A DNA stretch of 64,000 nucleotides, taken from NCBI GenBank assembly GCA_966211815.1, contig CBIHOD010000003.1, positions 68,400 through 132,399 on the forward strand, read 5' to 3'. Of this stretch, positions 53,104 to 62,632 are shown piece after piece (position 1 is the first letter of the stretch; every line of letters begins with the position of its first letter). The notes beneath the pieces were generated by a model. It was given only the letters and a program-made list of their open reading frames with translations, did no database searches and had not been told where the DNA came from. The position numbers were made by a program, and so were the translations under genes. The stretch is from JANPCX01 sp966211815. Lineage in GTDB: Bacteria > Pseudomonadota > Gammaproteobacteria > Burkholderiales > Burkholderiaceae_C.

Positions 53104-53137
53104 GGCGCGGGCGTCCTTGTTCGGCGTTGGTTTGTGG

Positions 53138-53614
53138 TCAGGGAAGGGCGGTTTGGCCCGGCTGCGGCGCCGCGGCGCCCGCCTCCGGGCTGACGACGAG
53201 GTGGTTGCCCTCGACGCTGGCGACGACGTGGCTGCCGGCCGCCCGGACGGGTGTCCCCGGCGCCAGCCTGGCGGTCCATTCGGAGCCGCGGTAATTCACG
53301 CGGGCGGTGCCGTCGGCCCGCCAGGCTTGCACCCACACGCGCTCGCCGATGTCCAGGTTGACGTCGCGGTTCATGTGGGCCGGGGCAGAGCCGGGTTGCC
53401 TGGCGCGCTTCCAGTGCCAAAGGGCCGTGGCGCCGCTGCCGGCGACCGCGGCCGTGAGCAGTTGCATCGTGACCGACAGGCCGAGGTGGGCCGCCACCGC
53501 CGCCGCGGCCAGGCCCAACGCGAGCATCAGCAGGTAAAAGGTGCCCGTGAGCAGTTCGGCCGCGACCAGCAAGCCGGCCAGCACCCACCAGGCGGTGGCG
53601 GAAGAAAAATCCAT
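53138..53614 (-). CDS. NfeD-like membrane protein
   Basis: 158 residues. Two to three hydrophobic helices (WWVLAGLLVAAELLTGTFYLLMLALGLAAAAVAA) are followed by a small OB-fold domain (DVNLDIGERVWVQAWRADGTARVNYRGSEW). This is the short NfeD form without the protease domain. NfeD proteins act as partners of SPFH proteins, here the qmcA gene just downstream, and help organise membrane domains. Confidence 0.88.
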   Translation of the reverse strand: MDFSSATAWWVLAGLLVAAELLTGTFYLLMLALGLAAAAVAAHLGLSVTMQLLTAAVAGSGATALWHWKRARQPGSAPAHMNRDVNLDIGERVWVQAWRADGTARVNYRGSEWTARLAPGTPVRAAGSHVVASVEGNHLVVSPEAGAAAPQPGQTALP

Positions 53615-53793
53615 GGCGAGTTCCTCGATGGTCCTGGGCGGCGGTTGGCGGGCATCTCGCCACCGGCCGTCCGGCAGTTTAGGGCGGCGGCGCGAGGTCG
53701 CCCTGCGGGTTGTCCAGGGCGGGCCTCCGACTTCAAACAGCCCTACACTTCGCGCTTTCCCGCAGACCCCCCGCCAGCCCAGGACCGCCCGCC

Positions 53794-56058
53794 ATGCAGC
53801 GCTTTCGCTTCCCCATCGTCATCATCGACGAGGACTTCCGCTCGGAGAACACCTCCGGTTTCGGCATCCGCGCGCTCGCGCAAGCCATCGAGAAAGAGGG
53901 CTTCGAAGTGCTCGGCGCCACCAGTTACGGCGACCTGAGCCAGTTCGCCCAGCAGCAAAGCCGCGCCAGCGCGTTCATCCTGTCGATCGACGACGAAGAG
54001 TTCACGCCCGGCCCCGAGCTCGATCCGGCGGTGCTGAACCTGCGCAAATTCATCGACGAGATCCGCTTCAAGAACGCCGAGATCCCGATCTATTTGTACG
54101 GCGAGACACGCACCTCGCAGCACCTGCCCAACGACGTGCTGCGCGAACTGCACGGCTTCATCCACATGTTCGAGGACACGCCGGAGTTCGTGGCGCGCCA
54201 CATCATCCGCGAGGCGCGCAGCTACCTCGACTCGCTCGCGCCGCCCTTCTTCCGCGCGCTGATGGAATACGCGCAGGACGGCTCGTATTCCTGGCACTGC
54301 CCCGGCCATTCCGGCGGCGTGGCTTTCCTGAAGAGCCCGATCGGCCAGATGTTCCACCAGTTCTTCGGCGAGAACATGCTGCGCGCCGACGTCTGCAACG
54401 CGGTGGAAGAGCTGGGCCAGCTGCTCGACCACACCGGCCCGGTGGCGGCCAGCGAGCGCAACGCGGCGCGCATCTTCAATGCCGACCACTGCTACTTCGT
54501 GACCAACGGCACCAGCACCAGCAACAAGATGGTGTGGCACCACAACGTGGCGCCAGGCGACGTGGTGGTGGTCGACCGCAACTGCCACAAGTCGATCCTG
54601 CACTCGATCATCATGACGGGCGCGATCCCGGTGTTCCTGACGCCCACGCGCAACAACCACGGCATCATCGGCCCCATCCCGCAGAGCGAATTCAGCAAGG
54701 AGTCGATCCAGAAGAAGATCGCGGCCAACCCGCTGCTCAAGGGCGTGGACCCGAAGAAGGTCAAGCCGCGGATCATGACGTTGACGCAGAGCACCTACGA
54801 CGGCGTGCTCTACAACACCGAAACCATCAAGGGCATGCTCGACGGCTATGTCGGCACGCTGCACTTCGACGAAGCCTGGCTGCCGCACGCCGCCTTCCAC
54901 AAGTTCTACGGCGGCTACCACGCGATGGGCAAGTACCGCGCGCGGCCGAAGGAGGCGATGGTCTATGCCACGCAATCCACCCACAAGTCGCTCGCCGGCC
55001 TGAGCCAGGCCTCGCAGGTGCTGGTGCAGGACTCGCAGACGCACAAGCTCGACACGCACCTGTTCAACGAGGCGTACCTGATGCACACCTCGACCAGCCC
55101 GCAGTACAGCATCATCGCCAGCTGCGACGTGGCCGCCGCGATGATGGAGCCGCCCGGCGGCACCGCGCTGGTGGAGGAGAGCATCCGCGAGGCGCTCGAT
55201 TTCCGCCGCGCGATGCGCAAGGTCACCAAGGACTACGGCAAGGACTGGTGGTTCAAGGTGTGGGGCCCCGACCGCCTCGCCACGGCCGACATCGGTACCT
55301 CGGAAGACTGGATCCTGAAGGCCAACGACAAGTGGCACGGCTTCGGCAACCTGGCGCCGGGCTTCAACATGCTCGACCCGATCAAGTCGACCATCATCAC
55401 GCCGGGCATGGACATGAGCGGCAAGTTCGCCAAGACCGGCATCCCGGCGAGCATCGTCACCAAGTACCTGGCCGAGCACGGCGTGGTGGTCGAGAAGACC
55501 GGCCTGTATTCGTTCTTCATCATGTTCACCATCGGCATCACCAAGGGCCGCTGGAACACGCTGCTGACCGCGCTGCAGCAGTTCAAGGACGACTACGACC
55601 GCAACCAGCCGATGTGGCGCATCATGCCGGAGTTCACGGCCGCGAACCCGCGCTACGAATCGTGGGGCCTGCGCGACCTGTGCCAGCAGATCCACGACTT
55701 CTACAAATCGCGCGACGTCGCCCGCCTGACGACCGAGATGTATTTGTCGGACATGATCCCGGCGATGAAGCCGTCGGACGCTTTCGCCAAGATGGCGCAC
55801 CGCGAGATCGAGCGCGTGGCGATGGACGAACTGGAAGGCCGCATCACCGCCATCCTGCTGACGCCTTACCCGCCGGGCATCCCGCTGCTGATCCCGGGCG
55901 AGCGCTTCAACCGCAAGATCGTCGACTACCTGCGCTTCACGCGCCAGTTCAACGCCGCCTTCCCCGGCTTCGACACCGACGTGCATGGCCTGGTCGAAAA
56001 GGACGACGAGGCGGGCATCCGCCACTATTACGTGGACTGCGTGCGCGACGAGGTTTGA
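53794..56058 (+). CDS. Arginine/lysine/ornithine decarboxylase (large fold-type I PLP enzyme)
   Basis: 754 residues from ATG 53794 (AGGA at 53781). N-terminal response-regulator-like wing domain (IVIIDEDFRSENTSGFGIRALA), PLP core with HCPGHSGGVAF, GTSTSNK and the Schiff-base Lys398 in ATQSTHKSLAGLSQ, then the C-terminal domain (LTPYPPGIPLLIPGER). The length fits AdiA or LdcI; substrate choice between arginine and lysine cannot be read safely. It makes a polyamine or diamine and consumes a proton. Single gene with its own terminator. Confidence 0.93.
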   Translation: MQRFRFPIVIIDEDFRSENTSGFGIRALAQAIEKEGFEVLGATSYGDLSQFAQQQSRASAFILSIDDEEFTPGPELDPAVLNLRKFIDEIRFKNAEIPIYLYGETRTSQHLPNDVLRELHGFIHMFEDTPEFVARHIIREARSYLDSLAPPFFRALMEYAQDGSYSWHCPGHSGGVAFLKSPIGQMFHQFFGENMLRADVCNAVEELGQLLDHTGPVAASERNAARIFNADHCYFVTNGTSTSNKMVWHHNVAPGDVVVVDRNCHKSILHSIIMTGAIPVFLTPTRNNHGIIGPIPQSEFSKESIQKKIAANPLLKGVDPKKVKPRIMTLTQSTYDGVLYNTETIKGMLDGYVGTLHFDEAWLPHAAFHKFYGGYHAMGKYRARPKEAMVYATQSTHKSLAGLSQASQVLVQDSQTHKLDTHLFNEAYLMHTSTSPQYSIIASCDVAAAMMEPPGGTALVEESIREALDFRRAMRKVTKDYGKDWWFKVWGPDRLATADIGTSEDWILKANDKWHGFGNLAPGFNMLDPIKSTIITPGMDMSGKFAKTGIPASIVTKYLAEHGVVVEKTGLYSFFIMFTIGITKGRWNTLLTALQQFKDDYDRNQPMWRIMPEFTAANPRYESWGLRDLCQQIHDFYKSRDVARLTTEMYLSDMIPAMKPSDAFAKMAHREIERVAMDELEGRITAILLTPYPPGIPLLIPGERFNRKIVDYLRFTRQFNAAFPGFDTDVHGLVEKDDEAGIRHYYVDCVRDEV

Positions 56059-56075
56059 AAAAGGCGCGGACAGTA

Positions 56076-56116
56076 AAAAAAGGGGGCGCCCGCAAGCGCC
56101 CCTTTTGTTTTTTTGA
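56076..56116. terminator. Bidirectional terminator between decarboxylase gene and fabI
   Basis: ggggcgc (56083-56089) pairs with gcgcccc (56096-56102), extended by an A-rich left flank and the ttttgttttttt right flank, so it serves both convergent genes. Confidence 0.85.
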
Positions 56117-56154
56117 TTCCCGCCGCGCAGGGCGGTCGGTCGTTCGGGTAGAGG

Positions 56155-56943
56155 TCAGCCCTCGCTGCCCACGCCGCCCATGGCGTGGCTGAAGCCGGCG
56201 TCCACGTAAGTGATCTCGGAGGTCACGCCCGCCGCCAGGTCGGACATCAGGAAGGCCGCGACGTTGCCGACGTCGTCGATCGTCACGTTGCGGCGCAGCG
56301 GGGCGTTGGCGGCGAATTCGCCGAGCAGCTTGCCGAAATCCTTGATGCCCGAGGCCGCCAGGGTCTTGATCGGTCCGGCGGAGATGCCGTTCACCCGGAT
56401 GCCCTTCGGGCCGAGGCTGGACGCCAGGTAGCGCACGCTGGCTTCAAGCGAGGCCTTGGCCAGGCCCATGGTGTTGTAGTTCGGCACGCTGCGGACCGAG
56501 CCCAGGTAGGTCAGGGTCAGCAGGGCGGCCGTGGGCGTCAGGCGGGGCAGGGCGGCCTTGGCCATGGCCGGGAAGCTGTAGCTCGAAATGTCATGGGCGA
56601 TGCGGAAGGCCTCGCGGGACAGGCCGTCGAGGAAGTCCCCGGCGATCGCCTCGCGCGGCGCGAAACCGATGGAATGCACGAAGCCGTCGAATTGGGGCCA
56701 GGCTTGGCCGAGATCGTCGAAAAGGCGCTGGATCTGGGCGTCGTCCGAGACGTCGCAATCGAAAACCAGTTTGGAGCCGAACTCGGCGGCGAAACCCTCG
56801 GTCCGGTCCTTGAAGCGCTCCCCCACATAGCTGAAAGCCAATTCGGCGCCTTCCCGGTGGCAAGCCCGCGCGATGCCGTACGCGATGGAGCGGTTGGACA
56901 GCAGGCCGGTGATCAAAAAGCGCTTTCCAGACAAAAATCCCAT
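56155..56943 (-). CDS. fabI: Enoyl-[acyl-carrier-protein] reductase (NADH), FabI
   Basis: 262 residues, standard size. GKRFLITGLLSNRSIAYGIA at the N-terminus is the FabI NAD-binding signature; the active site is Y-N-T-M-G-L-A-K with the Tyr-x6-Lys spacing, preceded by TYLGSVRSVPNYN, and RVNGISAGPIKTLAASGI follows. It performs the last reduction of each fatty acid elongation cycle and is the triclosan/isoniazid-type target. It converges with the decarboxylase gene and diverges from rimP. Confidence 0.97.
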   Translation of the reverse strand: MGFLSGKRFLITGLLSNRSIAYGIARACHREGAELAFSYVGERFKDRTEGFAAEFGSKLVFDCDVSDDAQIQRLFDDLGQAWPQFDGFVHSIGFAPREAIAGDFLDGLSREAFRIAHDISSYSFPAMAKAALPRLTPTAALLTLTYLGSVRSVPNYNTMGLAKASLEASVRYLASSLGPKGIRVNGISAGPIKTLAASGIKDFGKLLGEFAANAPLRRNVTIDDVGNVAAFLMSDLAAGVTSEITYVDAGFSHAMGGVGSEG

Positions 56944-57067
56944 GGGTTCTCCCAGTCAAAAGTGGCGGGATTTTCGCATGACGGCAATGTGAGCGGCCGC
57001 TGGCGTCGCTCAGGCGGCGCCGCCGTGGCCGGCCTCCTGGGCACGGGCGGCAAACCGCATGCGAGCC

Positions 57068-57096
57068 TTGATCGCGGCCGTTTGGCGGGATATAAT
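57068..57096 (+). promoter_or_regulatory. Sigma-70 promoter of the rimP-nusA-infB operon
   Basis: TTGATC (57068-57073), 17-bp spacer, TATAAT (57091-57096), about 75 bp upstream of the rimP start. Confidence 0.8.
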
Positions 57097-57176
57097 CCTG
57101 GTTTTCCAAGAAAGCTGCACGGGGCGGATTCTTCCAGCCCTTTTTTTTTGCTTGAACGACTTTTGACGAACGATTG

Positions 57177-57755
57177 ATGGGACTGGACTCGACGGTAGAG
57201 CGCACGGTGAGCGGGCTGGGGTACGACTTGGTGGAGACCGAGCGGGCGCCCCGTGGGCTGCTTCGGGTGTACATCGACCGCGTCGCGGGCGACCCCGCCG
57301 GCGAATTCATCACCGTCGACGACTGCGAGAAGGTCACCCGGCAACTGCAGCACGTCCTGGAAGTCGAAGGCTTCCCTTACGAGCGGCTGGAAGTGTCGTC
57401 GCCCGGCCTGGACCGCCTGATCAAGAAGCCCGCCGATTTCGAGCGCTTCGCGGGCCAGGAAGTCGACCTCACCCTGAAGATGCCGTTCCAGGGGCGGAAA
57501 AAATACCGCGGCGTTCTGCAGCGGGCTCCGGCCGATGCCGAGCCGGGCGCCGCCGGGGAATCCGGCCAGGACTGGCGGGTGGTCTTCACCGACGGCAAGG
57601 TCGAGCAGGCCCTGGATTTTGCCCTGCAGGAAGTGCGTGAAGCCCGGCTCGTGCCGGTGGTGGATTTCAAAGGCCGGCGGTTCGCGCCGGCCCCCGCGGG
57701 CGGGCCTGTCGAGGCGCCCGGGGCGAACCGAGAAGACGGAGGCGATAAAGAATGA
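57177..57755 (+). CDS. rimP: Ribosome maturation factor RimP
   Basis: 192 residues from ATG 57177. TVERTVSGLGYDLVETERAPRG and RLEVSSPGLDRLIKKPADFERFAGQEV are characteristic. RimP helps mature the 30S subunit. First gene of the nusA-infB operon behind a good promoter. The C-terminal ~25 residues are low-complexity Pro/Ala, longer than usual. The stop overlaps the nusA start (ATGA). Confidence 0.96.
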   Translation: MGLDSTVERTVSGLGYDLVETERAPRGLLRVYIDRVAGDPAGEFITVDDCEKVTRQLQHVLEVEGFPYERLEVSSPGLDRLIKKPADFERFAGQEVDLTLKMPFQGRKKYRGVLQRAPADAEPGAAGESGQDWRVVFTDGKVEQALDFALQEVREARLVPVVDFKGRRFAPAPAGGPVEAPGANREDGGDKE

Positions 57756-59230
57756 ACCGCGAACTGTTGATGCTGGTGGACGCCATCTCGCGCGAGAAGA
57801 GCGTCGAGCGTGAAGTGGTGTTCGGCGCCGTGGAGGCGGCGCTGGCCTCCGCCTCGAAGAAGCTGCACGGCGGCGAGGTGGACATGCGCGTGTCCGTGGA
57901 CCGCGAGACCGGCGAGTACGAGACCTTCCGCCGCTGGCACGTGGTGCCCAACGAGGCCGGCCTGCAACTGCCCGATTCCGAGATCCTGCTGTTCGAGGCG
58001 CAGGAGCAGATCGCCGACATCGAGGTCGACGACTACATCGAAGAGCCGGTGGAGTCCGTCTCCATCGGCCGCATCGGCGCCCAGGCCGCCAAGCAGGTCA
58101 TCCTGCAGAAGATCCGCGACGCCGAGCGCGAGCAGCTGCTGACCGACTTCCTCGCCCGCGGCGAGAAGATCTTCGTCGGCACCGTCAAGCGCCTGGACAA
58201 GGGCGACATCATCGTCGAGTCCGGCCGCGTCGAAGGCCGCCTGCGCCGCGGCGAGATGATCCCCAAGGAAAACCTTCGCGTCGGCGACCGCGTCCGCGCC
58301 TACATCGCCGAGGTCGACCCGACGCTGCGCGGCCCGCAGATCATCCTTTCCCGCAACGCGCCGGGCTTCATGGTCGAGCTGTTCGCCCAGGAAGTGCCCG
58401 AGATCGAGCAGGGCCTGCTGGAGATCAAGTCCTGCGCCCGCGACGCGGGTTCCCGCGCCAAGATCGCCGTCGTCTCGTATGACAAGCGCGTCGACCCGAT
58501 CGGCACCTGCGTCGGCGTGCGCGGATCGCGCGTCAACGCGGTGACCAACGAGCTGGCCGGCGAGCGGGTCGACATCGTGCTGTGGTCCGAGGACCCGGCG
58601 CAGTTCGTGATCGGCGCGCTGGCGCCGGCGAACGTGCAGTCCATCGTCGTTGACGAGGAGCGCCACGCGATGGACGTCGTCGTCGACGAGGAGAACCTGG
58701 CCATCGCCATCGGCCGCGGCGGCCAGAACGTGCGGCTGGCGTCCGAGATGACGGGCTGGCGCATCAACATCATGACCGCCGAGGAGTCCAGCACCAAGCA
58801 GGCCCAGGAGTCGGACAGCCTGCGGGCGCTGTTCGTCGACAAGCTCGACGTGGACGTCGAGGTCGCCGACCTGCTGATCTCCGAAGGCTTCGCCAGCCTG
58901 GAGGAAGTGGCCTACGTGCCGATGCAGGAGATGCTGGAGATCGAGGGCTTCGACGAGGAGACCGTCAACGAGCTGCGCACCCGCGCCAAGGACGCCCTCT
59001 TGACGATGGAGATCGCCAAGGAGGAGCGCGTCGAGGACGTGTCTCAGAGCCTGCGCGACCTGGAGGGCGTCACGCCGGACCTGATCGCCCGGCTGGCCGA
59101 GGGCAACATCCATTCCCGCGACGACCTGGCCGACCTGGCCGTCGACGAGCTGGTCGACATGACCCAGATCGGCGAGGACGCCGCCAAGGCCCTGATCATG
59201 AAAGCGCGCGAACACTGGTTCACCACCTGA
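57752..59230 (+). CDS. nusA: Transcription termination/antitermination protein NusA
   Basis: 492 residues. N-terminal RNA-polymerase-binding domain (LLMLVDAISREKSVEREVVFGAVE), S1 domain (FVGTVKRLDKGDIIVESGRVEG), two KH domains (CVGVRGSRVNAVTNELAGERVDIV, AIGRGGQNVRLASEMTGWRI) and two C-terminal acidic helical repeats. It controls pausing, termination and antitermination. Translation is coupled to rimP by the ATGA overlap. Confidence 0.98.
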   Translation: MNRELLMLVDAISREKSVEREVVFGAVEAALASASKKLHGGEVDMRVSVDRETGEYETFRRWHVVPNEAGLQLPDSEILLFEAQEQIADIEVDDYIEEPVESVSIGRIGAQAAKQVILQKIRDAEREQLLTDFLARGEKIFVGTVKRLDKGDIIVESGRVEGRLRRGEMIPKENLRVGDRVRAYIAEVDPTLRGPQIILSRNAPGFMVELFAQEVPEIEQGLLEIKSCARDAGSRAKIAVVSYDKRVDPIGTCVGVRGSRVNAVTNELAGERVDIVLWSEDPAQFVIGALAPANVQSIVVDEERHAMDVVVDEENLAIAIGRGGQNVRLASEMTGWRINIMTAEESSTKQAQESDSLRALFVDKLDVDVEVADLLISEGFASLEEVAYVPMQEMLEIEGFDEETVNELRTRAKDALLTMEIAKEERVEDVSQSLRDLEGVTPDLIARLAEGNIHSRDDLADLAVDELVDMTQIGEDAAKALIMKAREHWFTT

Positions 59231-59294
59231 CGGTTGGCCCGTCGCACACGCAACCCGTTCGCCGCACCGCTAGACCCCACGCAAGGATTCAACA

Positions 59295-62159
59295 ATGGCT
59301 GTGACCACCGTCGCCCAACTCGCCGCAGAGCTCAACCGCTCGGCCACTGCTCTGCTGGAACAACTGCAGTCGGCCGGCGTCAGCAAAGCGTCGACGGACG
59401 ATGCGCTGACCGAAGCGGACAAAGAGCGCCTGCTCGACTTCCTGCGCACCTCCCACGGCACGGCCGGCGGCGAGCGCAAGAAGATCACGCTGACCCGCAA
59501 GTCCACCAGCGAGATCAAGCAGGCGGACGCCTCCGGCAAGGCCCGCACGATCCAGGTCGAGGTCCGCAAGAAGCGCACCTTCATCAAGCGCGACGACGCG
59601 CCGGTGGCCGAAGAGCAGGTCAAGCCCGAGGTCGACCAGGCCGAACTGGAGCGCCGCGAGCTCGAGATGCAGGCCCAGGCCGAATTGCTGCGCAAGCAGG
59701 AGGCGGAACTCGCCGAGAAGCAGCGCCAGCGCGAAGAGCAGCAGCGCTTGGAGCGCGAGGCCGCCGAGGCCCGCGCCCGCGAGGCGGTCCAGGCCGCGAT
59801 CCGCGCCGCCGAGGAAGAAGCCGCTGCAAAGGCCGCCGCCCCGAAGGCCGCGGCGAGCAAGCCCAAGGCCGAGGCGCCGCCCGCCGCAGCGCCCGCGCCC
59901 GCCGCCGCGGCGCCCGCCGGCGACGCGGCCAAGCCCGCTCTGCGCGTGATCAAGGCGGCCGACGTGGTCGACGAGGAAAAACAGCGCGCGGCCGACCTGG
60001 CCAAGCGCCGCAAGGCCGCCGAAGACGAGGCTGCGGCGATCCGCGCCATGATGAACGCGCCCAAGAAAGTGCTCGCGCCCAAGCCCGCCGAGCCGCCGAA
60101 GGCCGAAGCCGGCAAGGAAGGCATCAAGGGCACCATCCACAAGCCCGCCGCCGCGCCGGGTGCGCCCGCCTCCGCGACCGCGGCCAAGCCCGGCGACAAG
60201 AAGTCGGTCAAGTCCGAGAAGCTGTCCTCCAGCTGGGCGGACGACGCCGCCAAGAAGCGCGGCGCGGTCAAAGGCCGCGGCGACGCGCCCGCCGGCGCGA
60301 GCGCGGCCCGCCCGGGCTGGCGCGCGCCCCGCAGCGGTCGCCGCGGCGACCGCAACGAGTCGCAGCAGTCCAACGCGCCGGCCGCACCGGTGGAGCAGCA
60401 GGTCCAGGAGGTGCACATCCCCGAGACGATCAGCGTGGCCGACCTGGCGCACAAGATGAGCGTCAAGGCTTCCGAGGTGATCAAGCATCTGATGAAGCTC
60501 GGCCAGATGGTCACCATCAACCAGCAGCTGGACCAGGAAACGGCCATGATCGTGGTCGAGGAGATGGGCCACACCGCGCTGGCCGCCAAGCTGGACGACC
60601 CCGAGGCTTTCCTGAGCGAGACCGCCCAGGGCGACACCCAGCACGAGGTGTTCCCGCGGGCCCCCGTCGTCACCGTCATGGGCCACGTCGACCACGGCAA
60701 GACCTCGCTGCTCGACTCCATCCGCAAGGCCAAGGTGGCCTCGGGCGAGGCCGGCGGCATCACGCAGCACATCGGCGCCTACCACGTGGACACGCCGCGC
60801 GGCATGATCACCTTCCTCGACACTCCGGGCCACGCCGCCTTCACGGCGATGCGTGCCCGCGGCGCCAAGGCGACCGACATCGTCATCCTGGTGGTGGCGG
60901 CGGACGACGGCGTCATGCCCCAGACCAAGGAAGCGATCTCGCACGCCAAGGCGGCCAACGTCCCGCTCGTGGTGGCGATGAACAAGATCGACAAGCCCGG
61001 CGTCAACCTCGAACGCATCAAGAGCGAACTGGTGGCCGAGGAAGTCGTGCCCGAGGAGTTCGGCGGCCCGTCGCCCTTCGTCCCCGTCTCGGCCAAGACC
61101 GGCCAGGGCATCGACGACCTGCTGGAGCACGTGCTGCTGCAGGCCGAGGTGCTCGAGCTGACCGCCGCGCGCGACGCCATGGCCAAGGGCCTGGTGATCG
61201 AAGCCAAGTTGGACAAGGGCCGCGGCCCCGTGGCGACCGTGCTGGTGCAGTCCGGCACGCTCAAGCGCGGCGACGTGGTGCTAGCTGGCTCCAGCTACGG
61301 CCGCGTGCGCGCCATGCTCGACGAGAACGGCAAGCCCGCCACCGAGGCCGGCCCGTCGATCCCGGTCGAGATCCAGGGCCTCACCGAGGTGCCGCAGGCC
61401 GGTGACGAGTTCATCGTCCTGGCCGACGAGCGCCGCGCCCGCGAGATCGCCACCTTCCGCCAGGGCAAGTACCGCGACGTGAAGCTGGCCAAGCAGCAGG
61501 CCGCCAAGCTGGAGAACATGTTCGAGAACATGGGCCAGGGCGAGGCGCAGACGCTGGCCTTGATCATCAAGGCCGACGTGCAGGGTTCCCAGGAAGCGCT
61601 CGCGCAGTCGCTCGTCAAGCTCAGCACTTCCGAGGTGCGCGTCCAGGTGGTGCACGCCGCGGTCGGCGGCATCTCCGAGAGCGACATCAACCTGGCGATC
61701 GCGTCCAAGGCCGTCATCATCGGCTTCAACGTGCGGGCCGACGCCGGCGCGCGCAAGCTGGCCGAGAACAACGGCGTGGACCTGCGCTACTACAACATCA
61801 TCTACGACGCGGTCGACGAGGTGAAGGCGGCCATGACCGGCATGCTGGCGCCCGAGCAGCGCGAGGAGATGCTGGGCACGGCGGAGATCCGCACGGTGTT
61901 CGTCGCCTCCAAGATCGGCACGGTGGCCGGCTCGATGGTCACGTCGGGCCTGGTGCGCCGCGGCGCGCGCTTCCGCCTGCTGCGCGAGAACGTGGTCGTC
62001 TACACCGGCGAGATCGAGTCGGTGCGCCGCATGAAGGACGACGTGCGCGAGGTCGCCAGCGGCTTCGAGTGCGGCATCAAGCTCAAGAACTACAACGAGA
62101 TCAAGGAAGGCGACCAGCTGGAAGTCTTCGAGGTCAAGGAAGTGGCCCGCACCCTGTAA
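59295..62159 (+). CDS. infB: Translation initiation factor IF-2
   Basis: 954 residues. N-terminal IF2-N-like domain (MAVTTVAQLAAELNRSATALL), a long Ala/Glu/Lys-rich linker (~130-350), a second IF2-N helical domain near 380, then the GTPase with G1 GHVDHGKT near residue 463, DTPGHAAF and NKIDKP, followed by domains binding fMet-tRNA. It brings initiator tRNA to the ribosome. A hairpin with a short T tail follows the stop. Confidence 0.98.
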   Translation: MAVTTVAQLAAELNRSATALLEQLQSAGVSKASTDDALTEADKERLLDFLRTSHGTAGGERKKITLTRKSTSEIKQADASGKARTIQVEVRKKRTFIKRDDAPVAEEQVKPEVDQAELERRELEMQAQAELLRKQEAELAEKQRQREEQQRLEREAAEARAREAVQAAIRAAEEEAAAKAAAPKAAASKPKAEAPPAAAPAPAAAAPAGDAAKPALRVIKAADVVDEEKQRAADLAKRRKAAEDEAAAIRAMMNAPKKVLAPKPAEPPKAEAGKEGIKGTIHKPAAAPGAPASATAAKPGDKKSVKSEKLSSSWADDAAKKRGAVKGRGDAPAGASAARPGWRAPRSGRRGDRNESQQSNAPAAPVEQQVQEVHIPETISVADLAHKMSVKASEVIKHLMKLGQMVTINQQLDQETAMIVVEEMGHTALAAKLDDPEAFLSETAQGDTQHEVFPRAPVVTVMGHVDHGKTSLLDSIRKAKVASGEAGGITQHIGAYHVDTPRGMITFLDTPGHAAFTAMRARGAKATDIVILVVAADDGVMPQTKEAISHAKAANVPLVVAMNKIDKPGVNLERIKSELVAEEVVPEEFGGPSPFVPVSAKTGQGIDDLLEHVLLQAEVLELTAARDAMAKGLVIEAKLDKGRGPVATVLVQSGTLKRGDVVLAGSSYGRVRAMLDENGKPATEAGPSIPVEIQGLTEVPQAGDEFIVLADERRAREIATFRQGKYRDVKLAKQQAAKLENMFENMGQGEAQTLALIIKADVQGSQEALAQSLVKLSTSEVRVQVVHAAVGGISESDINLAIASKAVIIGFNVRADAGARKLAENNGVDLRYYNIIYDAVDEVKAAMTGMLAPEQREEMLGTAEIRTVFVASKIGTVAGSMVTSGLVRRGARFRLLRENVVVYTGEIESVRRMKDDVREVASGFECGIKLKNYNEIKEGDQLEVFEVKEVARTL

Positions 62160-62185
62160 AGAACGCGTGGTCCAGGCCAGTCCCG

Positions 62186-62220
62186 AACCCCGCCCTCCGA
62201 AAGATGGCGGGGTTTGCTTT
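62186..62220 (+). terminator. Hairpin terminator-like element between infB and rbfA
   Basis: aaccccgcc (62186-62194) pairs perfectly with ggcggggtt (62206-62214), followed by tgctttta. Being within an operon it probably lowers rather than stops transcription of rbfA-truB. Confidence 0.7.
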
Positions 62221-62264
62221 TAGCCCCTGGCCCACCACCCTTCGACACACCGAACCAGCCCGCC

Positions 62265-62630
62265 ATGCGACACAAGCGATCCATCCCCAACCGCGGCTTC
62301 CGCGTCGCCGACCAGATCCAGCGCGACCTGGCCGAGCTGATCCGCGAGCTGAAAGACCCGCGCATCGGCATGGTCACCCTGCATGCGGTCGAGGTCACGC
62401 CCGACTACGCCCACGCCAAGGTGTTCTTCTCGCTGCTGGTCGGCGAGCCCAAGGAATGCGAGCAGGCGCTGAACGAGGCCGCCGGCTTTCTGCGCAATGG
62501 GCTGTTCAAGCGGCTCTCCATCCACACCGTGCCGACGCTGCATTTCGTGTTCGACCGCACCACCGAGCGCGCCGCCGAGATGAACCTGCTGATCCAGCAG
62601 GCCAACGCCACGCGGGCGAAAGAGGACTGA
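62265..62630 (+). CDS. rbfA: Ribosome-binding factor A
   Basis: 121 residues from ATG 62265. RVADQIQRDLAELIRELKDPRIGMVTLHAVEVTPDYAHAKVFFS is the standard RbfA KH-like fold core. It binds the 30S subunit late in maturation, helping 16S rRNA 5' end processing. It follows infB after ~105 bp and precedes truB by 2 bp. Confidence 0.97.
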   Translation: MRHKRSIPNRGFRVADQIQRDLAELIRELKDPRIGMVTLHAVEVTPDYAHAKVFFSLLVGEPKECEQALNEAAGFLRNGLFKRLSIHTVPTLHFVFDRTTERAAEMNLLIQQANATRAKED

Positions 62631-62632
62631 GG

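Noticed and set aside
53743..56025. 760-codon minus-strand frame opposite the decarboxylase gene
   Set aside because: Antisense shadow with His/Val/Gly/Leu-rich composition; the sense strand has a complete PLP enzyme.
59289..61130. 613-codon minus-strand frame opposite infB
   Set aside because: Low-complexity Gly/Arg/Leu translation opposite the Ala/Glu/Lys-rich infB linker.
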